This document shows positions 35,440 to 47,200 of a DNA stretch of 64,000 bases, one piece after another. The notes under the pieces were generated by a model. That model was given only the letters and a program-made list of their open reading frames with translations, did no database searches and was not told the origin of the DNA. The stretch covers positions 7,224,821-7,288,820 of the forward strand of contig JAQFVV010006203.1 in NCBI GenBank assembly GCA_028023455.1, given 5' to 3'. Both the position numbers and the translations under genes were made by a program. Each line of letters begins with the position of its first letter. Position 1 is the first letter of the stretch. The DNA comes from Epiperipatus broadwayi. Lineage: Eukaryota; Onychophora; Udeonychophora; Euonychophora; Peripatidae.

Positions 35440-35960
35440 TCACCTTGCCTTCAAAGAATGGACTAGTCCAGATTACATCTTATCTTGATCGGATTGAACA
35501 CTCATTGCAGGGACCAAGGGTTATACATATAGATAAAACACATCCAATAGCATTAATTGCCCAATAGGCAATAATGCTCATTGAATCTGATAGTTGTCCT
35601 TATGATATATGAATGGGGATCTGACCATAAATAGTCAATCCATTTGGAGGTAAGGCTAGACAACAACTGTCAACCCTGAACAGCAGTATACATATTGTCC
35701 ACTACATGATTAAAACAGTGAAGCAAGTTCACATTCATGACTAGAAGCTACTGTAGCCTATATCTGACATTAAGCATGCTAACATAGTACAACCGGAAGT
35801 GTCATTTATCTGCTCCCAAGGCAGGCTGTCATGGTATAGCTGAAAGTAGTAGGTAAATTTATAAAGGCACCTGAAATCCCTTTTATAGTTGCACGACATC
35901 TAATGCCAAAAGTATCAGGCAAAGATATAAGATTGTACATGTAGTGTAAATACCCAAAGA
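35440..35960. repeat. Dispersed repeat, homologue of 23.28-23.64 kb
   Basis: Shares ordered phrases with the repeat around 23.3-23.6 kb; diverged, non-coding, unidentified. Confidence 0.6.
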
Positions 35961-36423
35961 GATTTTAAAGAAGTGCAATAAGGATTGCTTTCATTAGGAT
36001 TATATGGCTGAGAATAGAAAACAAATGGAGAGCCACAATTAAACAAGATATTGAAGTCATTAAAAAAGAATGGATGATTGCAAAAGAACTTAAAAGGAAC
36101 ATCATAAAATATCTAATGAATAGAATAATGGACTAGTATATTCTATATGAGGATATATTAATGATATAGCGATTGTGTTCTATAGTCATTATAAAACATT
36201 TCTGTATATAATCTTTTTTTAAAAATATCTTTCTATTTTTTCTTTTTTGGAGCTGGAATAACCATACTAATTTGAAAGTAGCTGTTGCTATATACACACA
36301 CACTATGGATTATTATAATTTTTTTCTTTAGGTTATTACGATATATTTCTTTTATTAATATTCACATATAGGATTCAAATGTGTAGTCACAAGCATATGT
36401 TTTAGTTATTATTATGTAAATAT

Positions 36424-36759
36424 ATTAAACTCAAATCTTATTTAAAATGAAAACACTAGCTAGCATCAAATTAAAAATTTATTAACAATAGTTTCCAACT
36501 TCATATTTAAGAAGTCTAGTATTTTAATTTTGAGTAGTTGTTTTTACTTTATTAGATTGTTGTTTAATTTTTGTCATCTTACACACACATATATATATAT
36601 ATTAAACTCAAATCTTATTTAAAATGAAAATACTAGCTAGCATCAAATTAAAAATTTATTAACAATAGTTTTTAACTTCATATTTAAGAAGTCTAGTATT
36701 TTAATTTTGAGTAGATGTTTTTACTTTATCAGATTGACTAGTTTAATTTTTGTCATTTT

Positions 36760-36795
<36 letters not shown>
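36424..36795. repeat. Tandem duplication, 177 bp x 2, with AC/AT microsatellite
   Basis: attaaactcaaatc at 36424 recurs at 36601 with a handful of substitutions. Each unit ends in (ca)n(ta)n, the second longer (36762-36795). Confidence 0.9.
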
Positions 36796-37427
36796 TGAAC
36801 TGGATACTCTATCCTCTTCAAAAGTACTATCAGAAAATTCTAAATTAGAATGTATAATTTTAAAGATATTTAAAAAAAAATTGAATTTAAAATTTTTTGT
36901 ACATTATTTTTATTTATTTATTAAGAGTACATGCCATACCATATGTACTCAATTAAAGAGGGAAATTATAAAAGCATTTTTAATTTAAAATAAGTTTTGA
37001 ATGTGATCAGTTTCTTTTTATTTTGTTGATTGTAATTTATTTTAAAAGCTGAGTCTTTTTTTAAAAAATTAATTTTGAAATAGATAAGAGCCATGGTCAG
37101 ATTTTTTTTTTTCAATTAAGATTAAGTGGGAAATAGAGAGTAACCCTGGTCAAATTTTTTTTATTAAAGATTAGGCAGATGATAAAAATTCACATAAATA
37201 GCTTTGGGTTTTTGGCTGGATTATTCTTCTTATTTTTATTGTGATTCTTATTAGGATTGCTGTTCTAACTTTTATATTTGCTAATTGCTCAATGCGGATT
37301 GCCGAAATTGGATTTTTTGTTGACCACTGGTAGTATTTGCTGCTGGCTATGTTCTGAAAGAATTGCTTTTTACATGTGTTTCAATTAATTTATTAGAATT
37401 TAATGTTAATGCTCTATTTTTTTTAAG

Positions 37428-37556
37428 GATTACAATTATGAAAAGGGTTGCTTTGAGGTTTCAGCTTTTATCTCTTGCTGTGGTTATCCCAATGCCAGTC
37501 TACTCATCACTGCATGGGATTCTAACAAAAAGAGTCTGATTGCTTTCATTAAAGAG
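37428..37556 (+). CDS. CPD: CPD exon: Tyr248/Glu270 region, catalytic Glu replaced by Phe
   Basis: Acceptor ttttttttaag, donor gtagcc; exactly 43 codons. DYNYEKGCFEVSAFISCCGYP aligns with 'DWNYxxxxCFEVTVELSCCKYP'. The Tyr is present, but the catalytic general base Glu of 'VEL' is Phe (AFI). The paired Cys positions are kept. LLITAWDSNKKSLIAFIKE then matches the final 'LxxxWExNKxSLLxFIxQ' helix of the repeat. Confidence 0.92.
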
Positions 37557-37640
37557 GTAGCCTTGACATTTATTTGAATTTTTCATTTTATATTTTTAAT
37601 AAATATGTTTATTACAATATGTAATTTCTTTTATTTTTAG

Positions 37641-37826
37641 ATTAATCAGGGTGTTAGAGGATTTGTGAAAAACTCAGATGGTGCCGGTATTCCTAAAACT
37701 GAGATTCAAGTAAATGGAAACTCTCACCATACCTTGTCTTGGGAGGGTGGTGATTATTGGAGATTATTACCTCCTGGAAAACACAATCTTATTTTTGTAG
37801 CCAAAGGATACTTACCTTATGAAAAG
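37641..37826 (+). CDS. CPD: CPD exon: transthyretin-like domain
   Basis: Acceptor tatttttag, donor gttatt; exactly 62 codons. It begins INQGVRGFVKNSDGAGIPKT, the usual 'xHxGVxGxVxDxxGxPIxxA' start of the transthyretin-like domain after each M14 N/E repeat. GGDYWRLLPPGKHNLIFVAKGYLPYEK follows ('GDYWRLLxPGxYxxxxxAxGY'). The preceding intron is only 84 bp. The donor GTTATT is weak, but the domain alignment and phase require it. An open frame continues to a stop at 37929 without family similarity. Confidence 0.93.
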
Positions 37827-39150
37827 GTTATTGTATTTTTTAATTATTTATTTATTGCTATTATCTATGTAAATATTAGTACTTTATGGATAATATATGT
37901 ATATATCTCAATAAGTAGTGAACAACTCTGAACTAATAAATATATAAATAAACAATTATAATTTTTGACACAAAGTTTTGATATATTTTCCAAATTTTAA
38001 AAATCATCAAGTATGCTTTAAGCATTTTTATATTATATTCAGAGCTAGTATTGAAGTATTATTCAATAAAAGAGATTGCATTAATAATTAAAATTTTAAT
38101 TTAGATTTATCTGAACATTACTAGAGTATTCGGGGGGTATTTGAATTCTAACAACAATGAATGCAGTGAGTTAAGAAAAAGTCTTATTATTTTCCAAGAA
38201 GCATGGTTCATATTTAGTTCAGATGTTATTTTCAATCTAAGCTAATAGTCATATTAAACTAAGTTAAAGTTGAATTATAATTTATAATATGATTTCTTAT
38301 TTAACAATACTAGTTCATGAGAATGGCACGAAAATGCTGAAAGTATGATTAATGACTTTTGAACTTTAGGGAATATAATCTTACATTGTGTTAAATGTTA
38401 TAATTGTTTGTGTATATATATATATATATATATTGATATCAAAGTTAAATAACTAATTATAACTAATTATAGAGATGATAATCATGTGATGTTTAGTGGT
38501 TTAATTATACAGTCCTGTGATGCTTTAAAATATTAGGGAGATTTGCTCATAAGACATGATTAATGTTTCAGATAAGGCTTCACATTCAAACTGCCGGTGT
38601 GCTTTGGTCATGAACCAAAGGCTAGGGTTTGCATGAAGTTTAAATTAGCTTATATATTTATATAATAGTGATGTGTTTAATGAGCACATAAATAATGTTA
38701 TGGTCAAGCAAATGTGTAATGTTAAGAATATAAACCTCTTTCATGAAACAAGCAAATCCAAATACATTACTAAACAATTTAGGAGCAAGATCCCCCAAAA
38801 ATCGTATAAATAAACTTAAAAATAATACCTACCTGTTATCTTAGTGCCATATTCATACTTGTTTGTTCAGTGAACCTGGGTTTATATTTATAACTTGACA
38901 TATCTGATGTGCTGCAAAATTATTTTCATGCTTATTAAAACCATTAATATTTCATCTAAATTAATATTTGAAATCTATAAATTGGCTTGATTAATTTAAA
39001 AATAAACATCACCGCAAATAAAAAAATTCAGTCTTTTTGAAGTATCAGTGCTTGGTTTGTTATTATATAACAAACTGAAAGTCAGGTAAAAGATAATTTT
39101 TTATCTGACATAATAGACTGGCATTATTATAACTAAATGTAGTCATTATT
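37827..39150. other. Intron sequence with microsatellite and retrozyme scrap
   Basis: A (TA)n run lies at 38414-38434. A plus-oriented fragment of the 456-bp family lies near 38470-38525 (gataatcatgtgatgttta, tggtttaat). Otherwise unassigned. Confidence 0.45.
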
Positions 39151-39156
39151 TATAGT

Positions 39157-39845
39157 ACTAATAATTTTAATTGCACATAAATGATTTTTACTGCTGATCA
39201 AATTATGTAACATTAAAGAATATAAATACTTTATGGAACAATTATGTCTGAATATGTTATTAGGACAAATTGCAAGCAGATTCTAAAGAACTATTTTTAA
39301 ATAAACTTGCAAATACATTTACCCTTTCGAACATCAATACCAATCTATTTTATTTGATGAAAAGAGATATCCTTTTTTCATCTGACCTTTGATTGTATAT
39401 ATTGTAAATAAATTATGCATTGATACCCAAAAAGCTGAAATTTTATATTAGCGGCCATTTTAGTTTGTAAAACAATCAAACTAGCTTACCATTTCAAATA
39501 TTTATATATATTAAATACTAATAATTTTAATCGCATGTAAATGATTTTTACTGCTGATCAAATACATAACTTTATAGAATATAAATACTTTACCGAACAA
39601 TTACATCAAATATACTACTAGGACAAATTGCAAGCAAGTTCTAAAAGAATCATTTTAAAATAAACTTGAAAATACATTTATCCTTTCATACATCAATGTC
39701 ATTCTATTCTGTCTGATAAAAGGAAATATTCAATTGTATATATTATAAATAAATCAAACACTGATACCTGAAAAGGCTGAAACATTTATATTAGCAGAGA
39801 TCGTAGTTTGTAAACAATCAACCAGTTTATCATTTCAAATATTAA
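39157..39845. repeat. Tandem duplication, ~360 bp x 2
   Basis: actaataattttaat at 39157 recurs at 39517, followed in both by 'aaatgatttttactgctgatcaaat', 'aggacaaattgcaag' and 'tgatacc..aaa..gctgaaa'. Moderately diverged, non-coding. Confidence 0.8.
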
Positions 39846-41273
39846 ATACAGTATTAATTTAAAATGCAAAATATGTTATTAATGTAAAGGTTGGCTTTGC
39901 ATGAAAATACTGTATTATATAACAACCACTATAATAGTTTATAGGCATAATTATGGTACATGGTATCGAAAGCACATTTGTGTGTCAAATTAATGTTTTT
40001 ACTCCAATAAATTTATAAATGTGATTATTTTATTACATCTTTATTATGGAGATTGTTGATTTATGCTGATATATATATATAATATCTTAAACATTTAAAG
40101 AGATTCATTATTTTATGACTCAACTCTAAATTTGAGATGACAGAAATTACAATAGCTTTTCAAACTTATAAGGATGGAAAGTAATAATAAACTACTATTG
40201 GTGTAATCAAATTATCACTTCATCATAGTACTTTATTGTCTAGTTATCCCAATCTGCTGGTTTAATAGAGAATTTAAGAGACACACATCACCCTGAAAAT
40301 GCATTAATACCCATAATTAAATGATTAAATTTTATTTCATCTTTGCATATATACGTGCTTAGTCATATGTACGTGCTGTTTAACACTATTTTGGTTAGAA
40401 TTTCCAAATATCTGAAAGAAATGTTGATGTACTTTACTTTTGTTCAGCTGGCCCTCACCAATAACGTTTCCATTAAAGTACATATTAGCAATCAAATAAA
40501 AATAATTTTCCAGAAATAATTACATGTAGTTAATATTTTCAAGCTGTCACAAGACACCTTCTTTGGAGATGTTTTTGTTCTTAAAGTGACAAAATATGTT
40601 CAATATTTAAATTTTTAATCTCATCTATCTACTTTCAAAGACATTGATTGAGGAGTTTTAAATAACAAGACAAGAATGAAGAATTTAAACAACACTATAT
40701 GAAGAAAAAGATTCTAAAGATGCACTGTGATCACATGAAAGTATCAGCTATATTTTAATTTAATTTTTTCTATAAAACTGTTTTATGTGCTTGCCAGCAT
40801 TGTCCAGTAGAAAAAAGCATTTTGTAAGTTTAATCAAAATAGATTTAATCGAGTTTCCCATCAAATAATTATAAACAATCATTTTTATCTGCAAAATTAT
40901 TTGGATTAATATATATTATATGCACTGTGAATCCCAAAGAAAAATGATTGGTTTGCTTTCCAAATTGCTGATAGCACCAATTCTAATTTACTAATATAAC
41001 TTAGTTACTCACCATAAAAATTTTAAAGTGCTATCATATATTTGGATCATGCCATATGACATGAAATGTAATCATGTGTTTGGTATCTTTGTAGATTATT
41101 TTTAATGCTCTTCTTGCTATCACAAAACTTGCAAACCACTCAATACTGTACACTATTTGAATTATTTCAAACGTTTTTATAGTAGTTTTGCTCAATTTAG
41201 AACAAAATTAATGTTAGCGCATTGTTATATCATAGTTTAAGGTATTCATGCCATAACTCATGATCCAGACATG

Positions 41274-41865
41274 TCATCATGTGATCACCATTTCTTATGC
41301 TTTTATAAGCTGTTTACACAGAGGCTTAACTCTCCATACAGTAGCGCCACCAATGCAACCAGAGTAATCATTGAAATGCAAGAAGGTTTGTACATAAAGT
41401 CCCTATTTATTGTCTACTCATCCAATATCTCCAAACTAGTTTCCAACTTGTGGCTTTCATCAGTGGTGGTTTAAAACCAATCCTGCCCAATAGGATTATG
41501 GTGAGTGTGGTTATTAAAGAACCAAAGACACCAAAAAATATGAATGCTGAACTGAATTCAGATCTATACAAGCTAATGAGTTTGAATTGAAAATGTTATT
41601 GTGTTTTCATTTTGGACTCAAAGCTTTATAGTTCACTAATAAGGTGAAAAGTGGCTGCTGGAGGGTTGCATTAGATCCTAAGATCTAGATGCAGTGCTTT
41701 CAGATCCAAGGCTTCTCACTGATGAAAGCCACAAGTTCGAAACTAGTCTGGAGATATTGGATGAGTAGGCAATAGATAGGTATTTTATGCACAAACCTTC
41801 TTGCATCCATTGATTATTCTGGCTTGCACTGGTGGCACTCCTACATGGAGAGTTTAGCCTCTGTG
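41274..41865. mobile_element. Retrozyme-family insertion L6 (palindrome with clean target duplication)
   Basis: A minus copy (41274-41463) is fused to a plus copy (about 41466-41865). Flanked by exact 13-bp tgatccagacatg at 41261-41273 and 41866-41878. The homologous foldback repeat at 51425-52010 has a single tggttcaggtatg at this point, proving the insertion. The minus hammerhead at 41420-41465 has CTGATGA and GAAAC-TA-GTT but a poor stem II. Confidence 0.85.
41713..41754 (+). ncRNA. Hammerhead motif (L6 plus copy)
   Basis: CTGATGA (41719-41725), GAAAC-TA-GTC (41739-41748), perfect core. Stem II is weak (AAGC against GTTC: one A-C mismatch, one G-T). Stem I TTCTCA/TGGAGA has one mismatch and two G-T pairs. 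Probably weak or inactive. Confidence 0.6.
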
Positions 41866-42149
41866 TGATCCAGACATGCTTGTGCTATGTAATGCATACA
41901 TTAATTCAGTGATAGCGCTGCATAGCTTGGAGAAAGAACCAATCATCCTTTCATTGAGATACATGTATATATATAGAAATTAATATTTTAAAATGTTTTG
42001 GTTAATTGTGGATGTATTATAGTTGTTTTTCAAATTAAAGCTTTTTACAAAATAACACATTTTGCTTATGCAGAAACTTATATATATGGTAGCTTTGATA
42101 TTGATCATTTCATCAATCAATAGTAGTCTGTCCAAACAAAGCCAGGAGG

Positions 42150-42505
42150 GCCAAACCCTTTTTCCTCTTCCCTTCCCCTCTCCTCCCCTCCCCCCCCCCC
42201 CCTACCCCCCCACACCCCCTTTCTCCCCACAACCCCAAATTTTCTCCTCTCCCCTTTTTTCTTTTTCCCCCCCCCACCCTTCCTTCCAAAACACCTTTCA
42301 TCCTATCCTCTTTTCTTTTTTCTCTTTCCCTCTTCTTCTCCTTCACTTTTCACCAATCTCCTCCCCATAAATCCTTTTCAAAATTTTTTTTTTTTATTTT
42401 CCCTTTTTTTCCTCTCCCCCCCCCCCCTCACCCCCTTTTTCTCAACCACCACAAAATTTATTTTCTCACCAAACTCCCCCCCCCCCCCCCCCCAACAAAA
42501 ATCAT
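42150..42505. other. Pyrimidine-only low-complexity tract (poly C/T)
   Basis: About 350 bases made almost entirely of C and T on the + strand, with C-runs up to 16 and scattered A. It is sharply different from the ~25-30% GC surroundings. Open frames on either strand here (42062-42370, 42113-42346) are composition artefacts. It may be a true triplex-forming tract or a region of poor base-calling. Confidence 0.8.
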
Positions 42506-42994
42506 TTATATCATAAATAAATAGATTTAAAAATATTGAAGTTATTATTTCTTTTTTTAAGTAAATTATAGCAGTTTTTCAATTGCCAAAATTAAAATTA
42601 TTAAAAAATTGTTTTCATTAATTAGCAATTCCATGTATTTTGATATATTTTATAAAACTAAAGAAATTTGAATCTTGGATATATTATTATTGTTTTAACT
42701 ATATTAATTTTTTTGAAAAAAAATGAATTAGCCTTGCTTGCATATTATGTTAATTTAAGAATATAGATGATTGTTTGATTATTGTTGATAAAGAGAAAAT
42801 ATATCAGTAAAATTGAAGTTTGACTTCTTTGTAAAATATACTTTAGAGCACAGTTTTATAAAATACAAAAATTTAAAATATGTTGACTTTTTTGTTGAAA
42901 GAGACATGATGAGTTTTGTGTATTATAGCTATTTCAAAGATGGCAGTGGATTACAATAAACAGAGGGAATTATTGCTCCAAATATAAAATAAAG

Positions 42995-43241
42995 AAATAC
43001 CTGGTAAATAATGATTATCATCAGAGAAAAGGTAATTTTTTAATATTTAGCTTTATTACTGCCCAATGCCTAGGATGCTTTTAATATATTTAATATATCA
43101 TATTCATAGTGCCCAAGTTCTTTACCATGTGATGCCATGAATATGGTATATTAAATATATTGAGAGCATGTTAGGCAATAATAAAACTGAATATTAAAAA
43201 ACTACATTTTCTGAGAATATATTCATTAATTATCAGGTATT
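42995..43241. repeat. 247-bp hairpin (foldback MITE)
   Basis: Arms of about 115 bp pair around a short centre near 43118-43130: aatacctggtaaataatgatt at the left, and the complement of attaattatcaggtatt at the right. Arms are diverged by scattered changes. No coding content. Confidence 0.8.
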
Positions 43242-44280
43242 ATGTTGGCTTAGAAAACAAGAAAATTAATAATAGTTGAATTACAAAATAAAGAAATATA
43301 TATATTACTCAGCCAGTGATTTGTAATTAGCTCTAATAGTGTTTTATTTTGTAAAAAATTAATATATATGATTGATTAAAGGTAATAAAGATAGTGAAGG
43401 AAAGAAGTTGGAGAAAATTTAAAATGAAAACATAGTTTGGAAGAAAGATTCTAACTTGAATAGCTTATTAAGCAAACACACAAAAAACTAGATATTACAT
43501 GTAAATAAAAAATTATTTATAAAATCTTTTGCTTCTGTGATAGAATTTATATTGGAGAAAGTAGCTTAAGTCTAATGAAAGAATTGGCACTAAATATTTT
43601 AGTTTTAGTCTATATATTAGTCATTTGGATATTTTAAAGACACTATTGAAGTATTTTTTGAAAGAAAAAATAATGAGCAAAAAAAAAAAAAAATTATATA
43701 CATCTTAAAACAAAATAATGAAAGTGTAGCTATTAATTTAACAAAATTTCTTCCAATTTTTTAAAGTTTTTGGTATATTTGTCATAGTTAATGCTAAGAG
43801 AATGTTTGATGGAACAAAAAGCATATGATGACCAGAACCTATTCCAACCTAAGAAATTGACATGGGAATATGTTTAGCATATAGGGAGTGTAAATGTGTT
43901 TGTGATTTATTTATCAATTTGATAAAATTGTGAAAATGGCAAAACCAATTGATAATTTGTGCCAAAACTTTCAATTGCGTAGGCTATTTTAAAGATCAAT
44001 CTTGGTTACAGTTTGTACATTATTCTAATTTAGTTTTTAGTGTTTATATATAAAAGTATGAGAAAAATTCATCTTGTGATTGCAAAATTAGTGCAAGGTA
44101 AATTCAATGACAGGTTGTTGACAAAAATTATAAGTAGTGTAATTTGGAATTTATCATTAACTAAAAAATTATAAGTATTTTTTAAAAAATTGTTATGAAT
44201 AATTATTTTCATGTGTTAGAATGAATGTGTGTTGATATAAATATTTATTGGATATCAGAATATCTGAAGATATATATATA
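43242..44280. other. Intron sequence, nothing recognised
   Basis: AT-rich and almost free of CpG. No supported feature. Confidence 0.35.
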
Positions 44281-44284
44281 TATT

Positions 44285-47200
44285 CTGCCCTCTCACTATG
44301 TGTAACTATGTACACATCGAGCCCACCACGTTACGCCACAATCTACTCTCTCACCCTACGTGTAATTATGTGTATATGTGTACTCCACTTCCCCCCAAAA
44401 TAAATAATATAATATAATGAAAATCGCCTAACTGGGTTCTAGCTCTAATAATTAATGAGATATTCAATTAAATGCTTTACTAGCTCAGGTTTCTTAAAAA
44501 TTAACTTAGGTTCTGTTTTAAACTAACTCAAATAACTATTCCAGAATTCATGAGACTAGAAGTGGAAATAAGGGTGACAAAGTAGATTACATTGAGATAA
44601 TATCCCATAGGATACCACCTCAATGGCATAAGAACACTATCCCCCCTTATATTACTATTACATATAATAACTACATAGTATTCTTATGACTTCTGCAACT
44701 TCTAATCACTAAACTCATTTAACAATTAAAGTATTAATCTTTTATCTATAATAACAATAATAGTAATTATCTAGCTCAAATGAAATAATCTCAGGTTCTT
44801 AAATTTATTCAAGGTTAAATTAAAATAAGGTAGCAAAATATGATAAGGGATTTTGTGTCATAATTTACTACTCTGAAATTAGATTAATAATAAAACAATA
44901 ATAATAATAATCACAATCTTCATTGTTTAATCTAACTAGTACAGCTTTTCTTTTATCGCAAATTTATAACCATAATAAATTAGTTAATAATCTAATATCC
45001 TCCTTTTTTTATCTTTAAGTAATAAAATAATTAATAAGTGGCAGTGTTTAGATAATCTGATAAATGAAGCAAGTGGCAACTAATAGCATACAATTTAGCA
45101 AATTACTATGACAATGGATTTATGACCAGTAACGTAATGCAATTTTATAATTATTCAATTACAAAAACATCAATAAATATTTAAGATACTTCTCTATTTA
45201 TATTTTGTGCAAACAATTATATACTTAGTTTAATGACGGTAAACATACCCTGTGGATTCATGCAATGATGTAGAGAAAACAAAATTCAGACACAAGTTTT
45301 AATAAACAAATTTTAGAATTTTATTAACAACAATCAAAATTAAGATAAAACAAACAAATCTATTTACATTTATTTACAAGGGATATCCTCATTTTTCTTT
45401 ACGCTACAATAGTTGAATTATACATTTTAGATTTCTTTTATAGTTAATTAAAATTATTATACCTTTTATAAGTTATTTATTTATTTCTCATTAGGTTTAT
45501 TACATTACTTATTTTAACTATTTTATGGGTAATACTATTCTTTACCTTTTACTATTAAAGTTACCGTATTATAAATTATCTATGTGGATAAACATCATTT
45601 ATAACATTATAAATTTACAATCAATATGGTTTTTTTCTCTTAAAAAAAATTTACATTTTCTTGTAACTTTATATAAGTCACTCTGCATATTGTTCACATA
45701 CTATGATTACCTATAACGTTTGTTCTCTAATGATCGTAAACTCTAATACATTTATTCCATAAGCCATACTCATGTATAATGCCATAACACGAGTTTAATT
45801 ATCACCTGTTTTAGTTTCACATATACTATAATTATCGATTGTTATTATATTCTTTAAATATGCAATACTTATATTTTTAAATATAATCAACAATAAGAAA
45901 ACGTTAAATCATTTTTAATATTTTTGTATATTTCTATTTAGATATATTTTTATAAAATTATAGTTCATTTCTTAAAAATTAAAATAATTCTCTTGACTCC
46001 TTCCTTTCTTAGGATATCTGCATCTCTCTTTCAATAATCATAATCTACTCTTTGTTAATACTTAACTATTCTTATTTCAAATAACAGCATGACATACATT
46101 CTAAAATATCTATTGTTTCTCTTTTAATATACTTATCATATAACGATGTAGTTGCAAGAAATACAGATAAAGATAGCGAAAGATGTATAGGATATCGGGA
46201 AGATAGATAGATAACTTATCAAAATATATACTTCAAAATGTATGGAACAGTGTGAATAGGTCCGACATTCATTGTCTAATAACCCTGGCGATAAGCATGA
46301 TGTGGCAGCTATTTATTCAGCTTTACCAAACATCTAATACGATTCACAAGAAATATAAAAATACCACTGTCCATGACAACATGTGTAACAGTCGTAGGAC
46401 TTTGTTAACTACGCTGATTACCATCTAAAACTACTTATTATTTCATTCCCTGTAGCATCCTAGTTTTTTAATACATCATCTTGGTTTCCGAATCTCCACG
46501 TACTACCAAGTCACTACCCAAACTATCTCTCAAGATTTTTACTGTATCCAACATCGATAAAACTAACTACCTTTTAAAACAATAAACAAAATTCACTAAT
46601 ATAAAACATTTCCCTATTCCATAAGAACAATTTGTCTTGCTTTATTACACTGTAGGTTCGACATCTATGTTTTGTTAAAATACCACTTAAATATCCTAAT
46701 CGGAAAAATTAACAGAAAATATGACATAACCATCGGTTATATTGAACTATATTAATAACACATAAAATGATTATCGATTGCATATTTTTTAAAAAATCTA
46801 ATCACATCTCATAGTGTTTTAGAGTGTTGTTTTTCAAAATGCGTTTTACAATAATTATAACAATAAAACTTTTGCATTACATTCATTCGATTCACAGCTG
46901 ATCTAAATAAATAAAACATACATTATATCATTAATAACTATAAAATGTTACCAAAATAATCTTTACCTTCCTATTAGAGTTTGTAGTAGGTTTCTTTCTC
47001 TTCGAGCATCGCAAATATACAAATTTCCACACACATACAATTTTATTTGAACATTCAAAATCAAAACATATTATTTTATATAATGTTATATCACGAATTA
47101 ATGTATTTGTTTTCCCTATCGCTATCTAAAACTTAATGTTTAACTTAGATTAATAAAGAAAATAATTTAAACCATAATCACATATTTTTCTGGTGGTAAA

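Larger units (their letters stand above)
40925..41960. repeat. Foldback repeat copy 1, host of retrozyme L6
   Basis: The left arm (40950-41060: gattggtttgctttcc...gtgctatcat...ggatcat) and right arm (41866-41955, complement) pair as inverted ends. A second copy at 51425-52010 aligns across the interior. Copy 2 lacks the L6 insertion (its uninterrupted site is 51941-51953), and copy 1 lacks the SINE inserted in copy 2 (uninterrupted site about 41159-41174). Together they act as reciprocal empty sites. Confidence 0.75.

Noticed and set aside
37665-37931. Intron-retained ending of the TTR-like exon
   Set aside because: Sequence after 37826 has no family similarity, and the next exons continue the domain in phase.
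42062-42370. Proline-rich open frame with a hydrophobic N-terminus
   Set aside because: Produced by the pyrimidine tract; the ATG-led hydrophobic part has no family match and composition explains the rest.
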